A stretch of 64,000 nt of DNA from Gammaproteobacteria bacterium HGW-Gammaproteobacteria-1 (GTDB lineage Bacteria; Pseudomonadota; Gammaproteobacteria; Thiohalomonadales; Thiohalomonadaceae): NCBI GenBank assembly GCA_002840095.1, contig PGZL01000007.1, forward strand, positions 1-64,000, read 5' to 3'. Under the pieces are notes generated by a model, which did not search any database, was not told where the DNA came from, and was given only the letters and a program-made list of their open reading frames with translations. This document shows, piece after piece, positions 27,665-35,153 of the stretch (position 1 is its first letter; the number at the start of each line of letters is the position of its first letter). The position numbers and the translations under genes were made by a program.

Positions 27665-28240
27665 ATGATCAGTGAGAAAGCCCGCCGCCTGCTGCTCGAC
27701 GTGGCCGCCGAGTCCATCCGCCACGGCCTTGACCACGGCCGCCCCCTCACCGTATGTGCCGCCGACTATCCGGAGGAGTTGCGCGTGCCGCGCGCCACCT
27801 TCGTCACCCTGCATCGCCACGGTGAACTGCGCGGCTGCATCGGCATGCTGGAAGCGGTGCGCCCGCTGGTGGAAGACGTCGCCCACAATAGCTATGCCGC
27901 CGCCTTCGAAGACCCGCGCTTTGCGCCGCTCGCGGCATGGGAACTGGAAGGGCTGGATCTGCATATCTCGGTACTGAGCCCGCCGGAGTGCATGACCTGC
28001 GCCTCGGAAGCGGATCTGCTGCAACAACTGCGCCCCGGCATCGACGGCCTGATCCTGCGCGACAGCCACTGCCGCGGCACCTTTCTCCCCAGCGTGTGGG
28101 AATCGCTGAGCGATCCCTGCGACTTCCTGCGCCACCTCAAGCGCAAGGCCGGCCTGCCCGCCGACTGGTGGTCGGACACCCTGACGGTGGAGCGTTACAC
28201 CACGGAAAGCTTTGGGAGCCCCATTCGGGAGCAGGAGTGA
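27665..28240 (+). CDS. amrA: AmmeMemoRadiSam system protein A (AMMECR1 family)
   Basis: A 191-aa AMMECR1-domain protein: RATFVTLHRHGELRGCIGML is the family signature (LRGCIG), followed by EVAHN-like VEDVAHNSYAAAFEDPRF and GLDLHISVLSPPE. FLPSVWESLSDPCDFLRHLK comes near the C-terminus. It is the third member of the AmmeMemoRadiSam set with amrB just upstream and amrS divergent. The ATG at 27665 follows the inverted element directly. Function of the set is unresolved; a joint modification reaction is inferred from gene linkage. Confidence 0.93.
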   Translation: MISEKARRLLLDVAAESIRHGLDHGRPLTVCAADYPEELRVPRATFVTLHRHGELRGCIGMLEAVRPLVEDVAHNSYAAAFEDPRFAPLAAWELEGLDLHISVLSPPECMTCASEADLLQQLRPGIDGLILRDSHCRGTFLPSVWESLSDPCDFLRHLKRKAGLPADWWSDTLTVERYTTESFGSPIREQE

Positions 28241-28327
28241 CGCCCTGGCTTGTCCATTTGTACCATCAATGATACGCTTGACCGCACGATTATCAGCATT
28301 AAACACCTGAGTGCAAAGGGTGCCGCC

Positions 28328-28588
28328 ATGAACACGATCACAGCCAATGAACTGAAAACCAAAGGAATAGCCTCTATCGACACGGCACTGAAGGCACAGG
28401 AGGAAGCCATCATTTCTGTCCGCGGCAAGGGCCGCTACGTGGTCATGGACATGGAAACCTACAACCGCCTCCGTGTCTGCGAACTGGAGGCAGCCCTGTA
28501 TCAGGCACGCCGCGAAATCGCCGAAGGCCAGGGAACCGAGGAAAGCGTCGACGCACACATAGCTCGCGTGCAAAATCTGGAACCATGA
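28328..28588 (+). CDS. Type II antitoxin, RelB/Phd-like
   Basis: An 86-aa DNA-binding antitoxin: MNTITANELKTKGIASIDTA is the start of a ribbon-helix-helix or Phd/YefM-like fold, then VRGKGRYVVMDMETYNRL as in RelB/Phd partners. The acidic/helical C-terminus would wrap the toxin. The ATG at 28328 is chosen over upstream in-frame codons because family members begin MNTIT/S. Its stop overlaps the start of the toxin gene (ATGA at 28585). Such pairs normally repress their own promoter. It marks the left edge of the accessory island. Confidence 0.85.
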   Translation: MNTITANELKTKGIASIDTALKAQEEAIISVRGKGRYVVMDMETYNRLRVCELEAALYQARREIAEGQGTEESVDAHIARVQNLEP

Positions 28589-28866
28589 ACTACCGGATTA
28601 CCTACACACCGGGCTACAACCGGCGCGCCGCGCGCTTCCTGAAGAAACACCCCGATCTGCTGCCGCAGTACGAAAAAACCCTGAAACTGCTCGAACTCGA
28701 CCCCTTCCACCCCTCCCTGCGCCTGCATCGTCTGCAAGGCCGACTGGAACAACTCCACTCCATCTCGATCAACATCAGCTATCGCATTACGCTGGAATTC
28801 ATTCTGGAGGAAAAGCACATCATTCCTGTCAACGTCGGAAGCCATGACGACGTGTATCGGGAATGA
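28585..28866 (+). CDS. Type II toxin, RelE/ParE superfamily (YafQ-like)
   Basis: A 93-aa toxin of the RelE/ParE fold: FLKKHPDLLPQYEKTLKLLE, then DPFHPSLRLHRLQGRLEQLH and the strand block ISINISYRITLEFILEEKHI and PVNVGSHDDVY. The HRL-GRL and YRI patterns, with a terminal SHDDVYRE, are those of mRNA-interferase relatives. It overlaps the antitoxin gene by 4 bp. Whether it cuts mRNA on the ribosome or targets gyrase cannot be told from sequence. Confidence 0.87.
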   Translation: MNYRITYTPGYNRRAARFLKKHPDLLPQYEKTLKLLELDPFHPSLRLHRLQGRLEQLHSISINISYRITLEFILEEKHIIPVNVGSHDDVYRE

Positions 28867-29086
28867 TTTGGCCAGGGCAGCGGCTGCTGTTTGAGACGCC
28901 CCCACCAGACCGGCGCCTGCAATAACTGAACGGACGAGTCTGCGTAAGCTCCTCGACACGTGATAAATCCTTTACAACCAGCGTAACCTCGTGTCCTCGT
29001 CCCAGCAATTCTTCCACAACGGGCGCAAACCGCCCCAGATGACCAAGGTCCTCACCCAATTCCCACACACACAGGATTTTGCTCAT
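28864..29086 (-). pseudogene. Glycosyltransferase remnant, truncated and frameshifted
   Basis: From the ATG at 29086 the minus strand encodes MSKILCVWELGEDLGHLGRF, then APVVEELLGRGHEVTLVVKD and LSRVEEL, the N-terminal Rossmann fold of a UDP-sugar glycosyltransferase. Near 28945 a one-base shift moves the homologous reading into another frame, where SSVQLLQAPVWWGRLKQQPL continues the same family. After that nothing remains: the gene (normally about 400 aa) is cut off at the end of the toxin gene. The insertion of the toxin-antitoxin pair or a deletion probably removed the rest. Confidence 0.75.
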
Positions 29087-29212
29087 AAGATATAGCGACG
29101 ACTTAGTGAAGGAACCAAGCAACAAAGCGATTTATAAAGACTGCACGAGCCAAGAACGGAAATTTCAGCACCGACACTGAAACATGCGCCACTCACATCA
29201 GAGTCATCCCTG

Positions 29213-30157
29213 TCATGGCTCCCTGACCTGCTCGTCATGGGGAAGATCTCTGAACAGGTTCCGGTAGGTATCGAATTCAAGGTTGCGATCGTTTGGGGTT
29301 GGGTTGAAGTAATAATCGAACGCAACACCGGCGACGCCCCCCTTCTTGGTTTTGAAAAAGAAACGAATATCCCGGTATACCTTCGCATAGTTAGCCTCGA
29401 CCAACGCGCCATCCTTATCTGCGGAAGCCCTTAACCTAAGGACGTAATGTTTTCTTGGTGAAGGTCGGTGTTTCTCATCAACATCCCCCGACATTGATAA
29501 GCCCCACCACTGTTCACCGTTAGTATATCCATCCAAGGGAGCTTGGTGAGGAACGAGTAACTTACTCGCTTTGTCCACCTTATCTGATATATCCAAGATT
29601 CCATCCAAAGCGCTCGAGAACCTCATACGTAACTCGCCTTTAGCGTCCCAAAAACTATTGGCATACCCCTCATACCGGAATTGAACATCTGCCCGAAACC
29701 CCTGCCCATGCGGAGCCACCCAATCCGCCTTCTCCAAATCGAACCCAACCCATTGCTCCGCCACCGGTATCTCGCCCGAGTAGCGCTTCGCGTACAGCGG
29801 AATAGGATTGCGTTTCTCCTTAAGAACGACAGTGACTTTTCGATCGCGGAAGTACTCCTTGCCATCGACAATTTCTTTAGTATTAACTTCCGATCCACTC
29901 GGATAGTAACCAATCTTTCGCGCGACGATCCCAACGGGAAAGAAAGAATTCCCAGCGACTGCCGCAGTCCCATTACTATCGGTTCGTGCATTATCCGTAC
30001 TGAAATCAGTGACACCGAGGAATGTCCCTATCACCTCCGCTCCCTCTACCCGCTTTGAAAATTCGTCCACCACAATAACTTCGACCCCAACCCTAGGGGC
30101 AAACAGTCCATAGGATGGCGTACTAAATACAACCAGAAACATCAGCACCCAGCGCAT
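29213..30157 (-). CDS. Unknown secreted protein, tandem paralogue 1
   Basis: A 314-aa protein with a signal peptide (RWVLMFLVVFSTPSYG), then a beta-sandwich-like segment resembling carboxypeptidase regulatory domains (VEVIVVDEFSKRVEGAEVIG, TDSNGTAAVAG). A central block (KEKRNPIPLYAKRYSGEIPV) is nearly identical in the next gene, and the C-terminus includes YYFNPTPNDRNLEFD. A polar, tryptophan-bearing C-terminal domain of unknown type follows the central block. Base composition is visibly less GC-rich than the surroundings. The ATG at 30157 is chosen to give the signal peptide. Function unknown. Confidence 0.75.
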   Translation of the reverse strand: MRWVLMFLVVFSTPSYGLFAPRVGVEVIVVDEFSKRVEGAEVIGTFLGVTDFSTDNARTDSNGTAAVAGNSFFPVGIVARKIGYYPSGSEVNTKEIVDGKEYFRDRKVTVVLKEKRNPIPLYAKRYSGEIPVAEQWVGFDLEKADWVAPHGQGFRADVQFRYEGYANSFWDAKGELRMRFSSALDGILDISDKVDKASKLLVPHQAPLDGYTNGEQWWGLSMSGDVDEKHRPSPRKHYVLRLRASADKDGALVEANYAKVYRDIRFFFKTKKGGVAGVAFDYYFNPTPNDRNLEFDTYRNLFRDLPHDEQVREP

Positions 30158-30344
30158 TCTTCCAGCCCCCAAATTGGACAATTTTCGCCACATGAGCGAC
30201 ATCTAGGCAGTGCCATCCCCCGGGAATCGATATGCCGACACTCCCTCGCCATCGTTCCTGGTAGTGTCGACCGTTTGTCCGGCCACCAACCATAAAGGAG
30301 CGAATAGGTGACGGATTCATTTTCCAGCATGAGGGGAATCCTCA
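30158..30344. other. Gap between the two paralogues, diverged copy of an upstream region
   Basis: The sequence before paralogue 1 resembles, base by base in short patches, the sequence before paralogue 2 (for example the ttcgcc-acatg and gtccggccaccaaccat / gtggccaccgaccat patches). This indicates that the duplication included the upstream region. No gene is recognised in it. Confidence 0.4.
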
Positions 30345-31283
30345 TCACGGCTCCCATACCCGATCGTCATGGGGAAGGTCTCTGAACAGATTCCTATAGG
30401 CATCAAACTCTAGGTTGCGGTCGTTGGGGGTGGGGTTGAAGTAGTATGTAAACTGAAGGCGGGACATCCCTCCCTGCCGCCCTCTCAGGGAAAAGAATAC
30501 ATCTCCATATAATTTCCCGTAGTTTGCTGCTTCGATCTCATGCCGTGCATCAATTACGGTTCGTAGCCGTAGAAAATAGAATCTATTTCTGTTTGGCCGA
30601 CCTTCCACCTCTTTTCTTATGGCTTCGCGCCATACCTTTTCCTCGCTGACATAACCTTCAATGTGTGCTAGATGCGGTACTTTCAATTCGTTTTGCGCCG
30701 AGATATCTGATATCTCAGCGGCACCGTCATGCTCGCTAAACCTGAGCCTCAACTCCCCTTGCCCGCTATCGAAACTGTCAATCCCGCCTTGAAACCAAAA
30801 ATGAATATCTGACCTCCCACCCTTCCCATATGGAGCCACCCAATCCGCCTTCTCCAAATCGAACCCAATCCATTGCTCCGCCACCGGAATCTCGCCCGAG
30901 TAGCGCTTCGCGTAGAGCGGGATCGGATTGCGCTTTTCTTTCAGAACCAGTGAAACCGCCTGGTCGCGAATCTGCACCTCACCATCGACCGTCTCCCTAG
31001 TATTCACACTGGAGGCACTTGCGTAATATCCTTCCAAAACAGCGGAGACATCCACGGGAAAGATCGAGCGCCCAGAAACGGTCGCACGACCAGATGAATT
31101 GGTCCGAGTTCGGTCTACGCTCCCATCGTCGCTCCTTCCTCCGAGGAAGTTCCCTCTCACCATGGCATTAGCCAAGGGTGCACCAGCTTCGTCCAGTACC
31201 GTCACATCAACACGGACATATGGCAAGATAACACCGTGCGCATGGAACGAAATCGCACACAGCACGATTAGCAGCCAACGCAT
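30345..31283 (-). CDS. Unknown secreted protein, tandem paralogue 2
   Basis: A 312-aa protein, same plan as paralogue 1: signal peptide RWLLIVLCAISFHAHG, beta-sandwich-like region (VRVDVTVLDEAGAPLANAMV, TNSSGRATVSG), the shared block KEKRNPIPLYAKRYSGEIPV followed by EQWIGFDLEKADWVAP, and the C-terminal TYYFNPTPNDRNLEFDAYRN. Overall protein similarity to paralogue 1 is moderate, but the central DNA is nearly identical. The frame is open upstream into a transposase remnant; ATG 31283 is preferred because it gives the signal peptide. Function unknown. Confidence 0.75.
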   Translation of the reverse strand: MRWLLIVLCAISFHAHGVILPYVRVDVTVLDEAGAPLANAMVRGNFLGGRSDDGSVDRTRTNSSGRATVSGRSIFPVDVSAVLEGYYASASSVNTRETVDGEVQIRDQAVSLVLKEKRNPIPLYAKRYSGEIPVAEQWIGFDLEKADWVAPYGKGGRSDIHFWFQGGIDSFDSGQGELRLRFSEHDGAAEISDISAQNELKVPHLAHIEGYVSEEKVWREAIRKEVEGRPNRNRFYFLRLRTVIDARHEIEAANYGKLYGDVFFSLRGRQGGMSRLQFTYYFNPTPNDRNLEFDAYRNLFRDLPHDDRVWEP

Positions 31284-31451
31284 TCGCCCAGCCCTCCGAG
31301 GCCAATCAGTTTCTTCCACATGGGGAGCGCAGACAGGAGTGAAACAACACGGAAGTCGTTGTGCAACCACTTCGTTATCGAAGGGCCCACTTACGCGTTC
31401 GTGTGGCCACCGACCATCGTTCATACAAGCCAGCCCACGCCGCTGATTTTT

Positions 31452-31634
31452 CAGGGCAGGCAGCAGGTGCAGGGGTTGGTCATTGGATATGAAGGCGTAG
31501 AGCTCCACGCGATATTCCTCCTTGAACTCCCGTAGTGGTGCCAGATAGCGCTCGAAGACATCGGCGGCCGTAAATATCGCCTGTCGTTTTGTCTCGCGGG
31601 ACAACGTGGTGCAGGTTATGAGGTATGTCTGTTC
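31452..31634 (-). pseudogene. Decayed Y1 (REP-associated) transposase remnant
   Basis: The minus strand encodes EQTYLITCTTLSRETKRQAI, then FTAADVFERYLAPLREFKEE and YRVELYAFISNDQPLHLLPA. This resembles the N-terminal third of Y1/RAYT transposases (Y-hydrophobic-T at the start, then a MP(D/N)H-HLLL motif). The HUH pair is reduced to a single His (QPLHLL), and no catalytic Tyr region follows, so it cannot be active. It is in frame with paralogue 2 but probably not part of that protein. The rest of 31284-31789 shows no gene. Confidence 0.45.
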
Positions 31635-31789
31635 TTGCCATCCGTGGCATTGTCGCTCCTCATGTATCTGATCGAATGACACGCAGGGTAACAACGGACG
31701 ACGAGGCTGTCACCGTGTTCACCTTCGCCGAGAGTCACAGCATCCAGGTAAGTTTTTATGATTCCCTGGTGATGCCATAAGAAACGGTT

Positions 31790-32662
31790 TCACTGCACCT
31801 TGGCCGGCACGCACTCCCCCACCGACCCCGGCATGCATACCACGCCGCCGCCCCACACCGCATGGTCCAGCTTGGCGCCGGTGAGGACGGTGGCTTCCAG
31901 TTCGACGGTGCTGAGATCGGCGTAAGAAAGATCGGCGCCTTCCAGGTTGGCGTTGCTGAGATCGGTGTTGCGCAGGGTGGCGCCCTTGAGATTGGCCTGG
32001 CGCAGGTTGGCGCCGCGCAGATTGGCCAGGGTGAGGTTGGAATAGGACAGATCCGCGCCGGCCAGGTTGGCGGCGCGCAGGATGCCGCCGGTGAGGTTGG
32101 CGTTGCGCAGGTTGGCGCCGGCCAAATCGGCATTGGGATACTGCCGGCCTTCCAGGCGGCAGTTGCTCCAGTTGACGCCCGGTGCCGGCGGCGCCTCGCA
32201 TTGCGGCTCGGAGGGTTTGGGGCCGGAGGGCAACAGGAAGGGGATCGCCACCAGCACCACCAGGATCAGGACGACAACCATGTAGTCGCGGCGGCTGATC
32301 AGCGCGCGGGACGTCTCCGTCCCTTCCCGCGTCGGGTGGACGAAGACGGCCGTGCCGTCGCCGCGCCGTTCGCCGTCCTGCGGCGGCGTCCCTTTCACGT
32401 CGCGCCGTTCGTCGGCCCAGCGCCGCGCCGCCGCCAGGTGCTGCTGCGCCTCCTCGTCGCCGGGATTGGCGCGGGCAATGCGGATCACGTCGGGAACCAG
32501 TTCGGGAACGGCGGTGATACGCAGCCATTCCTGGCGGTCATGGCTCACCTCGTCCCGCTCACTGATACGGTCGAGCAGGATGTAGCGGGAGATCAGGCCG
32601 GCCGGGTACGGCCCCTTCACTTCCTTGCCGCGCCGCACATACCAGTTCTGAGTTTCCTTCAT
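31790..32662 (-). CDS. Membrane-anchored pentapeptide-repeat protein with GYF-like N-terminus
   Basis: A 290-aa protein of three parts: residues 6-50 resemble the GYF_2/DUF4339 domain (WYVRRGKEVKGPYPAGLISR); a single transmembrane helix at about 127-145 (YMVVVLILVVLVAIPFLLPS); and about 18 pentapeptide repeats at 175-265 (ADLAGANLRNANLTGG, ANLRGANLRQANLKG), which form a right-handed quadrilateral beta helix. The N-terminus would be cytoplasmic and the repeats probably periplasmic. No partner or function is evident. It is divergent from fliK. Confidence 0.87.
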   Translation of the reverse strand: MKETQNWYVRRGKEVKGPYPAGLISRYILLDRISERDEVSHDRQEWLRITAVPELVPDVIRIARANPGDEEAQQHLAAARRWADERRDVKGTPPQDGERRGDGTAVFVHPTREGTETSRALISRRDYMVVVLILVVLVAIPFLLPSGPKPSEPQCEAPPAPGVNWSNCRLEGRQYPNADLAGANLRNANLTGGILRAANLAGADLSYSNLTLANLRGANLRQANLKGATLRNTDLSNANLEGADLSYADLSTVELEATVLTGAKLDHAVWGGGVVCMPGSVGECVPAKVQ

Positions 32663-32765
32663 GGCCCGTGTGTACCCTTGTTGTTATGGTGAACCGCCGT
32701 GTTGGCAATAACTTATACTGCATCGTGACTACACCGCCAACCCCGACCGGAATCCGCTGACGCAC

Positions 32766-34046
32766 ATGCAAATCGGCTACTCCAGCACCGGCCCCTTGCT
32801 CACTCTCGCCCTCACCGGCGGCGGCGCCGCGAGCCCGCCGTGGCAGGACGGACAGATACTCAATGCCCGGGTGATCGAGGCACAGAGCGACGGCCGCCTG
32901 CTGCTGCAGCTGGAGGGTTACGGCAAGCCGGTGGAGGCGCGCAGCCCGCTGCCGCTCGCCGCCGGGCAACAGGTGAAGCTGACCGTGGCCGTCGAGTCCG
33001 ACCGTATCGTGCTGCGGCTGCTGGAACAGCCGGCGGAAGAACCGGCCGTGCAACAGGCCTGGCGTACGGCCCTGCCGCGGCAGGTGCCGCTGGCCAGCGT
33101 GTTGCAGACCATTGCCCGCCTGCTGCAACTGCCGCCGGCGCCTGCCGCGACCGGCACGCCGTCCCCCGCCGGCGCGGGCAGCAACCTCCCCCGGCTGCCG
33201 CCCGCCGCCGGCCTGCCGCTGACGCCGCCGCCCATCCGCCTGCCCGACACCCCGGCACAAGTACAGGCCCCCACCGCGCCACCGGCGGAGACACCGGCCC
33301 AGGCGCAGACGCCCGCGGCGGAAAAACTGACGGCCCTGGCACAACAGCTGCTGAACCGCAGCGCCGATCCGCAGCGCCTCACCACGGCCGAGGGTCTGCG
33401 GCAGGCACTGCTCAACTCGGGCGTGTTTCTGGAGGGGCGCCTGGCCCGGGGCGACACCGCCGCCTTGCAGGACGACTTCGGCGCCGGCCTGCTGCGTCTG
33501 CTGGGTGCCGTGCGCGAACAGGCCGCCGCACCGGCGGCCACCCAGCCCCGTAGTGCCGGCGCGCCGCCCGCGCCCCTGTCCGCCGGGTTGTTGCAGGAGT
33601 TGTCGCAGGCCATCGAGGGCGCGCTGGCGCGGGTGAAGGTCCAGCAGCTGCACACCCTGACGGCGCAAAACGCCTCCGATCCGGCCTGGCTGCTGGAACT
33701 GCCGCTGCGTCACGGCAATGAAGCCGAGGTGCTGCGCCTGCGCATCCGGCGTGAGGGCGGCAACGGCGGCGGCAACGCTGCTCCGGGCTGGTCGGTACGG
33801 CTGCACTTCGACAGCCCGCAACACGGCGGCGTCGACAGCGTCGTCACCCTGCTCGGCGGCAGGATCGGCGTCAGTTTCTGGGCCGAACAGCCGCACACCG
33901 CGGAACGCCTGGGCCTGCGCCTGGAAGAACTGCGCGGCCAGCTGCAGCACGCCGGACTGGAAGTGGAACACCTGCGCAGCGCCCCCGGCCGCGCCGCACC
34001 GGACGACGAACCCGTCCCCGGCGGACTGTTGAACCTGAGCGTATGA
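32766..34046 (+). CDS. fliK: Flagellar hook-length control protein FliK-like
   Basis: Export-switch ruler that ends hook growth. The 426-aa product has an N-terminal segment (MQIGYSSTGPLLTLALTGGG), a long proline/alanine-rich middle (residues about 120-200), and a C-terminal FliK globular domain (LELPLRHGNEAEVLRLRIRR, WSVRLHFDSPQHGGVDSVVT, IGVSFWAEQPHTAERLG, LRLEELRGQLQHAGLEVEHL). Identification rests on the C-terminal domain and on the overlap with the next gene, an FlhB-type switch partner. The ATG at 32766 is the first in the frame. Confidence 0.85.
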   Translation: MQIGYSSTGPLLTLALTGGGAASPPWQDGQILNARVIEAQSDGRLLLQLEGYGKPVEARSPLPLAAGQQVKLTVAVESDRIVLRLLEQPAEEPAVQQAWRTALPRQVPLASVLQTIARLLQLPPAPAATGTPSPAGAGSNLPRLPPAAGLPLTPPPIRLPDTPAQVQAPTAPPAETPAQAQTPAAEKLTALAQQLLNRSADPQRLTTAEGLRQALLNSGVFLEGRLARGDTAALQDDFGAGLLRLLGAVREQAAAPAATQPRSAGAPPAPLSAGLLQELSQAIEGALARVKVQQLHTLTAQNASDPAWLLELPLRHGNEAEVLRLRIRREGGNGGGNAAPGWSVRLHFDSPQHGGVDSVVTLLGGRIGVSFWAEQPHTAERLGLRLEELRGQLQHAGLEVEHLRSAPGRAAPDDEPVPGGLLNLSV

Positions 34047-34330
34047 GCCGCCGCCGCCCGCCACCGAAAAATGCCGTCGCCCTGCACTACGACGGCAAGG
34101 GCGCACCGCGCATCAGCGCCAAGGGCCGCGGCATCGTGGCCGAGGAAATCATCGCCCTGGCCGAGGCACACGGCATACCGCTGCACGAAGACAGTGAACT
34201 GGTGACGCTGCTGGCGCAGCTGGAACTGAACGAGGAAATACCGCGCGAGCTATACCTCGCGGTGGCCGAGGTGATCGCCTTTGCCTACATGATTACCGAG
34301 AAGTTTCCGCCGGGGTGGGGAAAGAAATAG
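34043..34330 (+). CDS. FlhB C-terminal-domain-like protein (FhlB type)
   Basis: A 95-aa protein resembling the cytoplasmic C-terminal domain of FlhB/YscU: AVALHYDGKGAPRISAKGRG corresponds to AVAL-Y at the autocleavage region, then IPLHEDSELVTLLAQLELNE and IPRELYLAVAEVIAFAYMI. The NPTH cleavage motif and all membrane helices are missing. It overlaps fliK (ATGA at 34043), consistent with FliK-FlhB interaction. Stand-alone FlhB-like proteins of this type are known beside fliK in several Gram-negatives; their role is not fixed. Its stop TAG merges into the first GTTTCGG unit of the repeat that follows. Confidence 0.85.
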   Translation: MSRRRPPPKNAVALHYDGKGAPRISAKGRGIVAEEIIALAEAHGIPLHEDSELVTLLAQLELNEEIPRELYLAVAEVIAFAYMITEKFPPGWGKK

Positions 34331-34527
34331 TTTCGGGTTTCGGGTTTCGGGTTTCGGGTTTCGGGTTTCGGGTTTCGGGTTTCGGGTTTCGGGTTTCGGG
34401 TTTCGGGTTTCGAGTTTCGAGTTTCGAGTTTCGAGTTTCGAGTTTCGAGTTTCGAGTTTCGAGTTTCGAGTTTCGAGTTTCGGCAAGAGTGTGTCGTGGT
34501 TTTTCGAAACTCCAAACCCGAAACTAT
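34330..34527. repeat. Class C element: 22-unit GTTTCGG/GTTTCGA array with core and short inverted arm
   Basis: Positions 34330-34482 hold eleven GTTTCGG then ten GTTTCGA heptads and one last GTTTCGG. The core CGGCAAGAGTGTGTCGTGG follows at 34481-34499, then a short right arm (tttcgaaactccaaacccgaaact). Read on the minus strand the right arm is GTTTCGG-GTTTGGA-GTTTCGA, the same unit order from outside in. Both ends read TAGTTTCGGG, and in both the TAG is the stop codon of the flanking gene (34328-34330 plus strand; 34524-34526 minus strand). Confidence 0.97.
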
Positions 34528-34913
34528 TCCTTCCCCAGCCGGTGCATCATCGCCACCAATTCGGCTTCGCCGCGGGACAGGCCGCACACTTCGATGAGGT
34601 CGTCCACCGCCGCGCCTTTGTGCGCCATCTTGATGGCCTGGGTGTAGGAACGTGCTTCCGGATCTTCCTGGTTGAGCTGGTCCTGGCGCAGTCCCAGCGC
34701 CTCCTGCCTTTCGGCCACCTGGCGCAGGCGCCGCTCCATCTGATTGACTCGGTCACCCATGCCCACCGCGGCATTGCACAGGGCGCGCAAATCGTTCTGC
34801 AACGTACGCAGCACGGCGTCCTGCCGCGCGGCGGTGCGGCGTTGCGCAGTGATGCCCGCCACGGCAATCAGTGCCACCAGCGCAAGCGCCGCCATCAGCC
34901 ACAGGTTATCCAT
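34524..34913 (-). CDS. DUF2802 protein, flagellar-cluster associated
   Basis: A 129-aa protein: one N-terminal transmembrane helix (LWLMAALALVALIAVAGITA), a long coiled coil (residues about 30-80), and the DUF2802 C-terminal segment AIKMAHKGAAVDDLIEVCGL plus SRGEAELVAMMHRLG, a helix-turn-helix-like fold. A protein of this family is found downstream of cheW in Pseudomonas flagellar clusters, and the same holds here. Function unknown. Its stop codon is part of the class C repeat. Confidence 0.85.
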   Translation of the reverse strand: MDNLWLMAALALVALIAVAGITAQRRTAARQDAVLRTLQNDLRALCNAAVGMGDRVNQMERRLRQVAERQEALGLRQDQLNQEDPEARSYTQAIKMAHKGAAVDDLIEVCGLSRGEAELVAMMHRLGKE

Positions 34914-34925
34914 TACGCAACGTCC

Positions 34926-35144
34926 TCAGACATAGACATCAATATGGGGCGCATCATCGTCGTCGCCGTGTTCCTCGTCCGGCGGCGGCATGTCGGCGGC
35001 CGGTTCGTCCCCAGCCTCGGGCGGGGCTTCGTCCTTATCTTCCGGCGGCGACTGCCGCTCCTTGTCACGCTCCTCGGCGGGCACGTGGCGCGGCCGGATC
35101 GCCGGACCCGGCGGTGTGGGATGGATGGGTCCGATCTCGGCCAT
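34926..35144 (-). CDS. Small acidic, proline-rich protein of unknown function
   Basis: A 72-aa, disordered-looking protein (MAEIGPIHPTPPGPAIRPRH, then charged P/E/D-rich sequence) ending HIDVYV. It lies between cheW (10 bp after its stop) and the DUF2802 gene (12 bp), in the same direction. The tight spacing and lack of an alternative reading support it as a real gene of the chemotaxis operon. A short C-terminal peptide like this could be a docking tag, but that is inference. Confidence 0.6.
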   Translation of the reverse strand: MAEIGPIHPTPPGPAIRPRHVPAEERDKERQSPPEDKDEAPPEAGDEPAADMPPPDEEHGDDDDAPHIDVYV

Positions 35145-35153
35145 GGCCGCGGC

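Noticed and set aside
30345-31694. Single 449-aa fusion of a transposase domain to secreted paralogue 2
   Set aside because: The paralogue has its own signal peptide starting at 31283, and the upstream part is a decayed Y1-like fragment that only happens to be in frame.
34330-34482. CRISPR array
   Set aside because: Units are 7 bp, contiguous and without spacers, and there are no cas genes.
34250-34647. Heptapeptide-repeat 'proteins' (NSKLETR-like, FEFRVSS-like) over the class C array
   Set aside because: A 7-bp DNA repeat is open in several frames and gives periodic peptides by itself; there is no ribosome site and the reading is not separable from the DNA repeat. The same applies at 60877-61288 and to the YKLQVTS frame at 15980-16090.
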